From Mesostigma viride (taxonomy: Eukaryota > Streptophyta > Mesostigmatophyceae > Mesostigmatales > Mesostigmataceae), in assembly GCA_009746045.1 (NCBI GenBank), contig RPFO01000296.1, forward strand, positions 1,894,564-1,956,563: a DNA stretch of 62,000 nucleotides. The letters run 5' to 3'. Positions 41,426-50,572 of the stretch are shown here, one piece after another (the stretch's first letter is position 1; each line of letters opens with the position of its first letter). The notes below the pieces were generated by a model. That model was not told the origin of the DNA. It made no database searches and worked only from the letters and a program-made list of their open reading frames with translations. The position numbers and the translations under genes are program-made.

Positions 41426-41445
41426 CTGTGTTGGAGCCCAGAGTG

Positions 41446-42305
41446 TCAAGTCCCTCTGGGACAACTTCAGAGCTGCCATGCTCTATATCGAGGAGGCAGT
41501 GGACCCCCTGGGTACTGGCAACCCCCAGGCCCAGGACCCCAAGGTCCAGGGTGTCCAAGGCCACAAACGCAAGGGGCAGGCCAGCCAGGGGGGGGCACCC
41601 AAGACCCACAAGTCCTCATCCCACCAAGGGGGCAGTGGCTCTCAGGGGCGTGGCAACACGTGGCACCGTGTGCCCCTGCATGGCAACCCCAACAACAACA
41701 ACAACAACAACAATAACAACAATAGGTCCCAGCAGGGCAACAATAACAACAGGTCCCAACAGGGCCAAAACAACAACAACAACAACAGGTCCCAGCAGGG
41801 CCATAACAACAACAACAACAGGTCCCAGCAGGGCACCAATAACAACAACAACAACAACAACAACAACCAGCCTGGCAACCCTGGGGGGTCCATAAGGTGC
41901 CTGAGGTGCTTCCAACGAGGGCACGCACGGCACAACTGCCCGCCAACAACGACTCCCTGGCCAACGGGGTGGATCTCTGCCCGGGCTGCTGGCACGCACG
42001 TCATTCCCTGGGGCCTCCAGGCAGCCGTTGCAACAGGCCTCGCTACCCAAATCAATGTGAGTTCACTCACCTTATGTACTCTGAGGATGATGATCTCATT
42101 ACCATTGGGGATGGCAACCAGGGCATAATTGATTTTGAGGCAGCAACCTTACTGTCATCCCAACACCCTGTTCTGGAACCTTACATAAAAGCACTAACCC
42201 CTACTGTTGACAACTCCATAGATATCAAGGAGCTTGCTCATCAGCTGCACCTAGCCATGGGTCATGAAACAGTGGCTGAGGAACTGGCCAGACGGCTGCT
42301 AGGCT
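41446..42305 (+). pseudogene. Retrotransposon Gag, 3' part with CCHC zinc knuckle
   Basis: After the right TCA the interrupted frame resumes (SLWDNFRAAMLYIEEAVDPL), passes a Gly/Lys/His-rich linker and five Asn-rich tracts punctuated by RSQQG, then reaches CLRCFQRGHARHNC at 41898-41939: C-x2-C-x4-H-x4-C, a nucleocapsid zinc knuckle. Directly after it the frame shifts; the other frame continues with CPGCWHARHSLGPPGSRC, a possible second Cys/His site, and a helical segment (KELAHQLHLAMGHETVAEELARRLL) that ends near 42305. No protease, reverse transcriptase or integrase follows; instead the G-rich junction begins. The element is truncated here. Confidence 0.7.
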
Positions 42306-42317
42306 TCGCGATAGCGA

Positions 42318-42580
42318 CCCCTCTCACTGGGGGTCACTGGGGGTCACTGGGGGTCACTGGGGGTCACTGGGGGTCACTGGGGGTCATTGTGGGTCATTGA
42401 AGGGCATTCTATGGCAGGGCGGGGCAGTATATGGCAGTCGAGTGGGTCAGGTAGGTCAGGGGGGGCAGGGGGGGTCAGGGTAGGTCAGGGGGGGCAGGGG
42501 GGGTCAGGGTAGGTCAGGGGGGTCAGGGGGGGCAGGGGGGGCAGGGTAGGGCAGGGTAGGCGGTGGAGGACAGGGAGGGG
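42318..42580. repeat. G-rich junction: (CACTGGGGGT)n and GGGTAGGTCAGGG repeats
   Basis: Seven copies of the 10-mer CACTGGGGGT at 42324-42394, then about 180 bp of GGGGCAGGG / GGTAGGTCAGGGG units. Every gene to the left belongs to a truncated retroelement, and every gene to the right has viral style, so this lies at the host-virus boundary. It could be a viral terminal repeat, a remnant of end joining, or an assembly join. Confidence 0.8.
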
Positions 42581-42599
42581 TATGTGATTAAGCGTGTAT

Positions 42600-42875
42600 T
42601 TAAATGCAGACTCGCTGGTGTGCCGCTGCCTCCACGCGCTCGAACACGGTGGTTAGGTGTTGCATCTCGTCTTGCAAGTGGAAGAGTCGCGACATGACGA
42701 GTATGTCGTAGAAAACCTCGTCGCAGTCCGCGTTGTATTTCAACTCTTCAACGCATTCGGCGACCGTCCGCGCGTAGGCCGAAACCCCTGCGTCCAGTTT
42801 CGCCAGTTCTATCTCCCCGTGTCTCGCGGTGTCTTTTTCGTGGCGCACCTGCGCCTCCATCCCATAGCGTGACAT
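42600..42875 (-). CDS. Small uncharacterised protein, first gene of the viral block
   Basis: 91 residues from ATG 42875 to its stop at 42600. Charged and helical throughout (LAKLDAGVSAYARTVAECVEELKYNADCDEVFYDILVMSRLFHLQDEMQHLTTVF in sequence), suggesting a small helical bundle or coiled coil. TTTTATATG directly at the start codon gives a TATA-like element within ten bases. No family is recognised. It begins a GC-rich, intronless stretch unlike the sequence to the left. Confidence 0.5.
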   Translation of the reverse strand: MSRYGMEAQVRHEKDTARHGEIELAKLDAGVSAYARTVAECVEELKYNADCDEVFYDILVMSRLFHLQDEMQHLTTVFERVEAAAHQRVCI

Positions 42876-42954
42876 ATAAAACCGCGTGCGTTATCGTCGT
42901 CGGGGCGCGGAGGCGCGGGAGGGGCGGGAGAGGCTGGATGTCCTTCTCCGGTCG

Positions 42955-43470
42955 GAAAAAGAGAAGCCTATCCACGATCTTGCCCGAAACGGGTTTCTCG
43001 GCCCTCGCCAGTTTTTTCGTCGGGGAGAAGCCTATCCATCAATGTTGGTCGGGAATGGCGGGAGAGGGCGTCTTAAATTTGTTCGCCCCTTCTCCAGAAG
43101 TTCTCGGGGGTCGAGTTTGGATAGGCTTCTCTTGGATAGGCTTCTTTTTTGGGGGTAAAGTTCAAGAATAATATGGGCTATGGAAAAATTTTAGGGGGGG
43201 GTATATGCATGCAGGGTATAGGGCTGGGGGAATAATAGTTGGTGAGGGGGGGGCAAAAAGAAGCCTATCCAAGAGAAGCCTATCCAAATTGGAGGGGCGG
43301 GAGGGGCTGGAGAGGGTTCGAGTAAAATTGGCGGGGGTCGTGGCGGGGTTAAGGGGGTTGAAGGTGGATAGGCTTCTCTTCGGGCAAAAAACCGGGGGGG
43401 TCGGGAGGGGCGGGAGAGGGCGGATGTTGGATAGGCTTCTGTTTTTCGTGGCGGAGAAGTCTATCCAAGG
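42955..43470. repeat. Dispersed 12-13 bp motif AGAAGCCTATCCA in both orientations
   Basis: At least nine occurrences of AGAAGCCTATCC or its complement GGATAGGCTTCT, near 42962, 43027, 43118, 43132, 43260, 43274, 43366, 43424 and 43453 (one with GTCTATCC). Two neighbouring inverted pairs (43118-43145 and 43258-43290) are spaced two bases apart. The intervening sequence is not repetitive, and the short frames that cross it are not convincing genes. This gene-free 600 bp separates the first two viral genes. Confidence 0.85.
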
Positions 43471-43562
43471 CGGGGTGGGTTTGGCGCGGGTCGAGGTGGG
43501 TGGGTTTGGGGGCGGGGGGGGGCGGGGGTTAAAAATAATGTGCGGGATTGGTATGGTCGTGA

Positions 43563-44885
43563 ATGACGCGAGGTCGAGGCGGATTGAGCGCGAAGACGTG
43601 CGGGGGGGTGACGCGGGGTGGCGGGCGGTGCGGGCGGCGGGTGGGGCTGGGGCGGGACGGGCGGTGCGCTAGCCACGGGGGGGGCGCGAAGCGCGCGGGC
43701 GCGCCTGGGGGAGGGCACAGCATGCGCGCGGGGAAGAGGCATCGGATGCGGGCGGGGGGGCTGGAACGCACGGGCGGGGGTTGGGCGCTACCGAAAGATA
43801 AAAAAATTATCAGACTCGTGCCTGTTGACGAAAAGCTGGCACGCCTTGAAAAACATTTGAGAACGCAGAATGAGCGTGTTCGCGAGCGTGATGAAGCAAT
43901 TAAAAGATTTCGTGCTGAGTTAGACGAAATCGAAGAAAAGATTGCGAAACGGAAAAATGAAATAGACGTAGATCGGTACAAAAATGACGCTGTTCTCAAA
44001 AAGAATATCACCGCAAAGTCTCAACTTCAACAGACCATGGGCGGTGTAGAACTGGAGATGCAGTTGATCATTGCAGATATTCATTTGCGCGGGCAGTTAC
44101 GTGACGCGTTACAGGAAGTTAAAGGCGCCGTTGAGTCTGGGGCCGGTGATTTTAACGCGCGAATAACGGATTATGACAAGGTCGCAAGGGATATGCACGA
44201 AACGCCATTCAAAGATCTGAACATGGATGCCCCCGCTGCCCCCGCTACACCTGCTCCCCCTCCCCCTCCCCCTCCCGGCCCCGCTGCACCAGCCCCGCCC
44301 CCTCCTCCTCCCCCCCGTCCTCCACCTCCACCTCCGCCTCCTGCCCCCCGTACTGATCCTCTCGCGGCCGCCCGAGCAGCCAGAGCAGCCCGTGCCGCCG
44401 CCGCCGCCGCTGCCGCCCCCCCAACGCCATCGGTGTCGTCGGACGAGTCCGATGACGACGACTACATCGGGTTCAGGCCCGTCTCCAATCAGAACATGTA
44501 CGTGCCCATGAGCACGTACTGCAGGGATCCGAGGAGCCGCTTGACGGGCCGCGCGCAGGCCGCGTCCGCCATCGGGCTGGGCGCGAACGGCCGGTGCGTG
44601 ATACGCGGGACCCGGGGGAAGAAGCACGGGGTCAAGGCGTTCAACATCTTCGACTACGACGACCCGGCCGACTACCCCGCGAACTTCTGGCTCCCCGAGG
44701 CGGACCACTTCAAGACCCTGAGCGACTCCGACGATGACGAGTACGGCGCCGGGTACAAGCGGTACGCCGTCGGGTACACCCCCATGCGTGCCACCCGGCG
44801 CGGCCCCGCGAGAAGGCGCGCCGCCGCTCGATCGGCGCGGGGCGCGCGGGCGAACAAGTACAAGTGGGGGGGCTATCGGCCGTGA
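43563..44885 (+). CDS. Viral protein with N-terminal CCCH finger, coiled coil and Pro tract
   Basis: 440 residues from ATG 43563 to TGA 44885. Residues 13-38 form C-x9-C-x11-C-x2-H (CGGVTRGGGRC...CASHGGG), a one-zinc motif shared with three other genes of the block. A long charged coiled coil follows (residues about 80-150, ENVRERDEAIKRFRAELDEIEEK-type), then a 70-residue poly-Pro/Ala linker, an acidic SSDESDDDD patch, and a C-terminal domain of about 140 residues rich in Tyr and Asp with a basic end. No database family is recognised. It is followed after 42 bases by the J-domain gene on the same strand. A structural or DNA-packaging role is possible; nothing proves it. Confidence 0.65.
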   Translation: MTRGRGGLSAKTCGGVTRGGGRCGRRVGLGRDGRCASHGGGAKRAGAPGGGHSMRAGKRHRMRAGGLERTGGGWALPKDKKIIRLVPVDEKLARLEKHLRTQNERVRERDEAIKRFRAELDEIEEKIAKRKNEIDVDRYKNDAVLKKNITAKSQLQQTMGGVELEMQLIIADIHLRGQLRDALQEVKGAVESGAGDFNARITDYDKVARDMHETPFKDLNMDAPAAPATPAPPPPPPPGPAAPAPPPPPPPRPPPPPPPPAPRTDPLAAARAARAARAAAAAAAAPPTPSVSSDESDDDDYIGFRPVSNQNMYVPMSTYCRDPRSRLTGRAQAASAIGLGANGRCVIRGTRGKKHGVKAFNIFDYDDPADYPANFWLPEADHFKTLSDSDDDEYGAGYKRYAVGYTPMRATRRGPARRRAAARSARGARANKYKWGGYRP

Positions 44886-44927
44886 CGGACGCCGGCATAA
44901 AAGTTATCGTCCGTTCGTGTATGTACG

Positions 44928-46253
44928 ATGGTGGTTCGTGCGCGCGTGAGTCGAGACAAAGGGCGTGTCGTCGGAGGCACTTGCGGGGCCGTGACGTCGT
45001 CCGGGGGGAGGTGCGGCTGGCGGGTCTGGGGCGGGAGGAGTCGATGCCCGCACCACGGCGGCGGCAGGAAGGCGCACCGGACGAGACAGGGCGGTGTGGA
45101 CGAGTTGTCCGCCTCCATGGCGAACCTGTCCCTGGGCCCCGGCCCGCAGGAGAGGAAGGAGATGGACGATCTGATCGAGGCGATGGGTAAGATGAGCGTC
45201 GGCCCCGGCCCGCGGGAGATCGAGGAGGCCGAGGAGGCCCGCAGGGCTGAGGCCGCGAGGAGGAGAGAGGCGGACGAGCACAGGGCGAGTAACGAGAGGA
45301 GGGCGGAGGAGAGGGAGGCGATAAAGGCGGAGAAGGCGAGAAAAAGACGTGAGAAAGAGGAGGCGGATAGGGCGGAAGAAGCGAGGAGGGAGGCGGAGAG
45401 GGCGATGGCCGAGGAGGCACGCAGGGCTGAGGCCGCCAGGAGGAGAGAGGCGGACGAGCACAGGGCGAATAACGAGAGGAGGGCGGAGGCGATAAAGGCG
45501 GAGAAGGCGAGAAAAAGACGGGAGAAAGAGGAGGCGGATAGGGCGGAGGAAGCGAGGAGGGAGGCGGAGAAGGCGAGGAGAGCGGCCGAGGAGGCCAGCA
45601 AGGCGGAGAAGGCTAGGAGAGCGCCCTCCTCTGCCACACAGGAGGAGTGGGATAGGTGGTCGCGACGATTCGGTGATCGCAACTATCAACCCCGCCAATC
45701 AGCGGGCGCCGGACCTAGCAACTATCAACCCCGCCAATCAGCGGGCGCCGGACCTAGCAACTATCAACCCCGCCAATCAGCGGGCGCCGGTCCGAGCAAC
45801 TACTGGTACGGACAGCGGGCGCCTCCGCCGCCTCCTCCGCGCTCGGCACCACCGCCTCCTCCGCGCGCGGCACCACCGCCGCCGCCGCCCCGGGACGACG
45901 TCTGGTCCTCTGCCGTGAAGGAGGCGGGTGTGGACTTTCGGACATTGAGCGCGGAGGACAAGGAGGCGGTGGGGAGACTCGAGAAGACGACGCGCGAGAC
46001 GTTCGCGAACTTGCCGACGAGTTCGTCGGGCTGGAGAAAAGCGGCGCTCAAGTTGCACCCGGACAAGGTGGTCCAGAATGCGCCGAAGGCGTTAGAGGCG
46101 CAGGCGATAGCCGTGAGGGTGTTCCAAAATTTCCAGGACGAGCAGGAAAAGTGGATGAAGCGCCACAATCTGAAACAGAAGAAGATCCGGCGAGGGAAGC
46201 GTGCCACCGCGAAGGCGCCCAGGGCGCGCGACAGGAGAGGGCGGTTCATCTGA
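44928..46253 (+). CDS. J-domain protein with N-terminal CCCH finger
   Basis: 441 residues from ATG 44928 to TGA 46253. Residues 19-43 are the same C-x9-C-x10-C-x2-H finger as the gene upstream. Two copies of LSASMANLSLGPGP-like sequence follow, then about 130 residues of Ala/Glu/Arg coiled coil made by a duplicated 180-bp DNA unit (45235-45415 and 45415-45585), three repeats of NYQPRQSAGAGPS, and a Pro linker. Residues about 365-415 are a J domain: WRKAALKLHPDK with HPD at 377-379, then a helix ending in FQNFQDEQEKW. J domains stimulate Hsp70 ATPase, so this may recruit host chaperone. The end is basic. Confidence 0.8.
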   Translation: MVVRARVSRDKGRVVGGTCGAVTSSGGRCGWRVWGGRSRCPHHGGGRKAHRTRQGGVDELSASMANLSLGPGPQERKEMDDLIEAMGKMSVGPGPREIEEAEEARRAEAARRREADEHRASNERRAEEREAIKAEKARKRREKEEADRAEEARREAERAMAEEARRAEAARRREADEHRANNERRAEAIKAEKARKRREKEEADRAEEARREAEKARRAAEEASKAEKARRAPSSATQEEWDRWSRRFGDRNYQPRQSAGAGPSNYQPRQSAGAGPSNYQPRQSAGAGPSNYWYGQRAPPPPPPRSAPPPPPRAAPPPPPPRDDVWSSAVKEAGVDFRTLSAEDKEAVGRLEKTTRETFANLPTSSSGWRKAALKLHPDKVVQNAPKALEAQAIAVRVFQNFQDEQEKWMKRHNLKQKKIRRGKRATAKAPRARDRRGRFI

Positions 46254-47204
46254 GCCTGGCCGCCCGCCCGCACGAGTGCCGCGCGCACCTGCGCCTCCTG
46301 CCCGTCACCGGGTGCGTGCACCACCGGCGGCTCCTGGCGTTCCACACGCTGCAGTGGCGGCGGTGGACGCAGTGCTGGTTCGTGCACCCGTGGCCCGTGC
46401 ACGCCCGCATGATCTTGTCGGGGGTGGACGCCATGTCGACGGCGAGAGCGTCGGCGTCGTCCTCCACCTCCATGCCGAGCGTCTTGTAGTGGTTCACGAG
46501 ATTCATGTTTCTTTGGATATCACCGCCCTTATACCGCAGCATTTTCTTCAAGAAATCAGAGTCGTCGATCCAGCCGCGTTTTCCGGCTGTTTCAATTTGT
46601 TTGTCAAATTCGATCGCTGTTTCCGGGTGCTTATCGATGAGCGTCCAAATATCGTCGTATGAAAAATCTTCAGGATTGGGTGGTACATAAGGAGCCCTTC
46701 TCCCCCCACATGTCCTTGCGCGGATAAGTACACGCGCCCGTGGGTGGGGTCGTCCAGCAGCCTCCTGTTCGCGTCGACGCCTCTCCAAAACATCTCTTTG
46801 CCTATGCCCTTCATCCCTGCCTTCTCCCCTTCCAGAGCCGCATCTGACATCTTGTTGTTCGCGGCAGTGTTTACATTAAACCAAGCGTAATACAAAGCAT
46901 TGGGTTTTTTTTTCACTTCCAGGGATGCAAGTTCGTCGTTCAGTAGCCGGAGTTGCGTATTCGGATAATCATCGGGGAAATTTACCACCACGTCCCTCGC
47001 TTTTTTCCCCGGTTTTGGCTTGTAGGTGATACCGATTGGATAGCGGCTACCGTCCACCACTATGTTCCGTCCGGTGCTGTGGAATTCTTCTGTCATGGGC
47101 TGTCTTCCGGCTTTCTCCCCTTCCAAATATTTGGCTGTGTCCACGAATCGGCCCCTCATCCTGTGCCCGTTTTTGTGACCGGTCGATTTCCTCACGCGCC
47201 CCAT
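46246..47204 (-). pseudogene. Viral protein with C-terminal CCCH finger, frame broken at a C-run
   Basis: The frame from ATG 47204 reads MGRVRKSTGHKNGHRMRGRF and then a folded-looking region up to about 46705. There the six-C run 46702-46707 coincides with a switch into a second frame (NPEDFSYDDIWTLIDKHPETA), which continues to its stop at 46246 and overlaps the end of the convergent J-domain gene by eight bases. The C-terminal part carries C-x10-C-x10-C-x2-H (CSVWNARSRRWC...CARH), the block's shared finger. Full length would be about 320 residues. Whether the shift is real cannot be decided here. Function unknown. Confidence 0.65.
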
Positions 47205-47321
47205 AATACTCTAGGGCGCATATAAAAAAACCACACGCCGAATACCCCTCGCGGTGTTATAAAAAAATCCGCGACGGACGCGAGCATAAATAATATCTGC
47301 GCCTAGGTGTATACACACACC
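47205..47321. promoter_or_regulatory. Divergent promoter between two viral genes
   Basis: 117 bp separate ATG 47204 (minus) and ATG 47322 (plus). It holds two TATAAAAAA elements (47221 and 47261), GCATAAATAAT at 47284, and is AT-rich against a GC-rich background. CATAAAAG also precedes the J gene at 44896 and TTTTATATG the gene at 42875, so TA-TAAA-type boxes are the likely viral promoter element. Confidence 0.55.
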
Positions 47322-50300
47322 ATGTCTACCGCTCTGGAAAATCTGAGCGACGTGCGCTACGGCCGCGTCTACTCCACCGCGATCCTGGGCGACCTCGACC
47401 CGGCCGCGAACGTGAAGGACCTCGTGATCAAGGCGCAGGACAGCATCGTCATCCGGCCCAACAGCGGGTTCGGCCCCAGCGCGTCCAAGCGCTTCAAGGT
47501 GATCGGGTCCATGGGCATCGACGGGGCGATGTCGGTCGACAACGTGACCATCGACGGCAGCACCGTGAACTCCTCCTCCGGCAGCCTGGTCCTGTCTTCC
47601 GACGCCGGGTCGGTGCGCGTGGCCGACGTGGTCGCCACCGCGGCCTCTCTCTCGCCGGCCTCCGACGTGGACCTGACCCTCTCGGGCGGTGCCACCAAGT
47701 CGGTGCTGGTCGAGGGCGTCAAGTTCACCGACAACGCGGTGACCAGCTCCAGCGGCACTCTGGCGATCAGCTCGGGCGGGTCGGCCGCGAACGCGCTCCA
47801 CGTGGGCGGCGTCACCGTGACCGACGCGTCCGTGTCCTCTTCTACCGGCGACGGCAACCTGACTCTGGCGTCCAACGGCGCGGGGGCCGTGCTCCTGGAC
47901 AACGTGAAGGTGAAGGCGTCGGCCATCAGCAACAGCGTGACTAACACCGACCTCTCTCTCACCTCTAACGGCACCGCGGCTGTGGTGGTTGACAATGTTA
48001 AGATGAAGGCGTCGGCCATCAGCAACAACCTGACTAACACCGACCTCACTCTCACCTCTAATGGCACCGCTGCCGTGGTGGTTGACAATGTTAAGATGAA
48101 GGCCTCTAGCATCAGCAACAACTTGGCGAATACCGACCTCTCTCTCACTTCTAATGGCACCGCGGCCGTGGTGGTGGACAATGTTAAGATGAAGGCCTCG
48201 GCCATCAGCAACAACCTGACGAACACCGACCTGTCTCTGTCGTCGAATGGCACAGGTGCCGTTCTGGTGGATAACGTACGCGTGAAGACGTCCGGCCTCA
48301 GCAACAACGTGACGAACGCGGACCTGTCGCTGACGTCTAACGGCACCGGGTCGCTCCTGCTGGACAACGTGAAGGTGAAGACGTCCGGCATCAGCAACAA
48401 CGTGACGAACGCGGACCTGACCCTGTCGTCCAACGGCACGGGGTCGGTCGTGATCGACAGCGTGAAGGTGAAGACCGCGGGCATCACGACGAGCAGCGGC
48501 ACTCTCTCGCTGACGTCGGCGGGTGCGGCGGCCAACCAGGTGAACGTCGGCGGGCTTACCGTGACGAACGCCAGCATCGGCGCGGCCTCGGCGACCACCG
48601 TGACGGTGGCGAAGGACCTGACGCTGACGAGCACGGCGGGCGGCAGCGGCAAGGTGACTACCAGCGCGGGCAACCTCGAGCTGACCAGCACGGGCGGCAC
48701 GGTGGCGGTGACGGGTGCGCTCACGAGCTCCACCACCATCACCAGCACCGGCAACACGGTGGTGGGCGGGGACCTGAAGGTGGCCGGCGTGATCGACAGC
48801 ACGAACCCTACGGGGAACCTCGAGATCCTCGACAAGACGGTGAAGGTGGGCTACCAGCCAGGGTTCTCAACGATCATGGACTTCCCGTTCACAAGCGCGG
48901 CCAACTCGATAGGAGCCTACAACATCAACATCGCTACTTATAACGGGGCCTCCGTTAGTGGTGGGAATCTGAATATCAGCAACGCGCTCTACTCACGGGC
49001 GAACTTCTACTACCCGTCCGCGTACACCAAGATCCCATCCAGCGTGATCAACTGGAACACCGATAACATTTCCATTGAGTTCCCCATCACCGTAAGCAGC
49101 GCTCTGACGACCGACGTCGGCGGTTACGCGCAATTCTTTGCTTTGGAACTCTACACTACTGGAGGAAGCCAGGGCTTCCAACGGTTCTCCTCGGACGGCG
49201 GCAAGCTGAGGATCGATAGGCAAACACCCGGTTTGTCTAATGCTGGCCCAATCACATCCGACAGCGTAAACATGTTGAACTCCGCTGGTACCTACCTGTT
49301 CAAGATTACCTACACGTGGTCCGGCGGGGTGTGCACTGCCGCGTACACGTTCTCCAAGGACGGCGGGGCCACCATCCCGATCACTTGGGGTGGCAGTGCG
49401 ACTCAAACCATAACGACCTACATGGTCAACGTGGACACCAGCACCCCTTGCTTCGGACCTGCGTCATCCGCGTACAACCAGAACTGGACTGTGGACTACT
49501 TCAAGTTGAGCAAGGGCGTGCTCTCGACCAACGCGGCTTCTGACAACTCGGGTCTGTTCGTGGACGGCAGCGCCTCCTACTCGAACCGCGCCCTCACCTG
49601 GCACATGGGCGCGGGCGAGACCTCGCAGGACAAGGGCGACTACACCGGCTCGTACTGGCACCTGGAGGGCGGCCAGCTGCTGCTGTCCCGCACCGTCCGC
49701 GCCGCCGACCGCGAGGCGCCCGGCACCAACGTGAACCTGGCGTCCCTGCCCAGCGGCAGCGACACGCTGCGGTGGGAGTTCACGAGCGGCAAGGCCAGCA
49801 CGGTCGGCAGCGCGACCCTCAGCGGCACCGGCACCGTGGCCGACGGCGTGCTCAAGGAGGTCGGCGCGGCGTTCGACACGGTCACCCCCGGCGTGACCGG
49901 CACCTTCTCGCTCGTCGTCAAGGTGCTGCCCCAGTTCGACCTGTCCACGCTGGCCCTCCTGACCGACCTGATCGTGTACGGCGACCTGCAGGTGCAGGTG
50001 GCTGCGGGCGGCTACCTGGCCTTCTCGGACGGCGTGGCCGCGCCCATCGTGATCTCGACCCCGGTGCACGCCGAGCCGTTCACCCTCTGCATCACGATGA
50101 GCGGGGCCAACGTCAAGTTCTACCTGGACGGCGTGCAGGTGGCCTCGTCCTCGAACGGCTCCCTGGGCGCGACCCCGCAGCTCGTGCTGAACGGCGGGTA
50201 CGTGGGCGACGTGTGGTACGACGACTTGCGGTTCGTGGCGGGCACGGCGCTGACGTCGTCCGACGCGATGCTGTACGGGTGGAAGGAGATGTACGCGGCC

Positions 50301-50495
50301 GACCAGACGGTGACGTACGGTTTCCGCATCTCCAACAACGAGGGGCTGCAGCTGGTGAAGGTGCAGGGCTCGGGTGGCGCGAACGGGTGGGTGGGCACGA
50401 ACCCGGCTCCTAACACGGTGACGTCCGGCAACAGCATGGGCGCCATCGGGGCCGCCACCGCCTCGGTCGTCAGCGAGAGCCAGATGTCGTTTTAG
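47322..50495 (+). CDS. Fibre-like repetitive surface protein
   Basis: 1057 residues from ATG 47322 to TAG 50495; an in-frame GTG five codons earlier is not a eukaryotic start. Residues about 190-390 are six to seven 31-residue repeats of the type VDNVKMKASAISNNLTNTDL with TSNGT, Ser/Thr/Asn-rich and beta-strand-forming, typical of a trimeric or beta-helical shaft. Further degenerate repeats extend both ways. The C-terminal third has two lectin/LamG-like beta-sandwich stretches (YTKIPSSVINWNTDNISIEFP and FTLCITMSGANVKFYLDGVQV). No signal peptide or membrane segment. By analogy with virus and phage fibres I infer a capsid-surface adhesin. It is the longest viral frame here and is intact. Confidence 0.7.
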   Translation: MSTALENLSDVRYGRVYSTAILGDLDPAANVKDLVIKAQDSIVIRPNSGFGPSASKRFKVIGSMGIDGAMSVDNVTIDGSTVNSSSGSLVLSSDAGSVRVADVVATAASLSPASDVDLTLSGGATKSVLVEGVKFTDNAVTSSSGTLAISSGGSAANALHVGGVTVTDASVSSSTGDGNLTLASNGAGAVLLDNVKVKASAISNSVTNTDLSLTSNGTAAVVVDNVKMKASAISNNLTNTDLTLTSNGTAAVVVDNVKMKASSISNNLANTDLSLTSNGTAAVVVDNVKMKASAISNNLTNTDLSLSSNGTGAVLVDNVRVKTSGLSNNVTNADLSLTSNGTGSLLLDNVKVKTSGISNNVTNADLTLSSNGTGSVVIDSVKVKTAGITTSSGTLSLTSAGAAANQVNVGGLTVTNASIGAASATTVTVAKDLTLTSTAGGSGKVTTSAGNLELTSTGGTVAVTGALTSSTTITSTGNTVVGGDLKVAGVIDSTNPTGNLEILDKTVKVGYQPGFSTIMDFPFTSAANSIGAYNINIATYNGASVSGGNLNISNALYSRANFYYPSAYTKIPSSVINWNTDNISIEFPITVSSALTTDVGGYAQFFALELYTTGGSQGFQRFSSDGGKLRIDRQTPGLSNAGPITSDSVNMLNSAGTYLFKITYTWSGGVCTAAYTFSKDGGATIPITWGGSATQTITTYMVNVDTSTPCFGPASSAYNQNWTVDYFKLSKGVLSTNAASDNSGLFVDGSASYSNRALTWHMGAGETSQDKGDYTGSYWHLEGGQLLLSRTVRAADREAPGTNVNLASLPSGSDTLRWEFTSGKASTVGSATLSGTGTVADGVLKEVGAAFDTVTPGVTGTFSLVVKVLPQFDLSTLALLTDLIVYGDLQVQVAAGGYLAFSDGVAAPIVISTPVHAEPFTLCITMSGANVKFYLDGVQVASSSNGSLGATPQLVLNGGYVGDVWYDDLRFVAGTALTSSDAMLYGWKEMYAADQTVTYGFRISNNEGLQLVKVQGSGGANGWVGTNPAPNTVTSGNSMGAIGAATASVVSESQMSF

Positions 50496-50532
50496 AAGCT
50501 AGGCGCTCTTCTGCTTCGTGCATGTTCTGTTT

Positions 50533-50572
50533 AGTGTAGGGTAGTGTAGGGTAGGGTAGGGTAGGGTAGCTA
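50533..50572. repeat. GTAGG-type microsatellite after the fibre gene
   Basis: TGTAGGGTAG followed by four GGGTA units. It lies in the 70-bp gap between the stops of the convergent fibre gene and the next minus-strand gene. It resembles the G-rich repeat at 42.4-42.6 kb (GGGTAGG). Confidence 0.7.

Larger units (their letters stand above)
35396..41445. mobile_element. CACTA-like (CMC/EnSpm) non-autonomous DNA transposon
   Basis: A 6.05-kb insertion in the Gag gene. The ends CACTCTGGGCTCCAAC and its reverse complement at 41430-41445 are perfect terminal inverted repeats of 16 bp starting CACT. The 3-bp TCA duplication and the dense subterminal repeats (35409-35690 and 41215-41425, many GGGGTGAAAAA / TTTTTCACCCC units in both orientations) are the hallmarks of CACTA elements. 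I found no transposase; the interior is a 2.5-kb repeat array plus gene-free sequence. It would depend on a transposase from elsewhere. Confidence 0.8.

Noticed and set aside
47369-48835. 488-residue minus-strand ORF under the fibre gene
   Set aside because: Shadow frame of a GC-rich repetitive gene; the plus-strand protein has regular repeats and an intact start.
50533-50572. Telomere seed made of GGGTA units
   Set aside because: Only four units, in a gap between two convergent intact viral genes; too short and internal.
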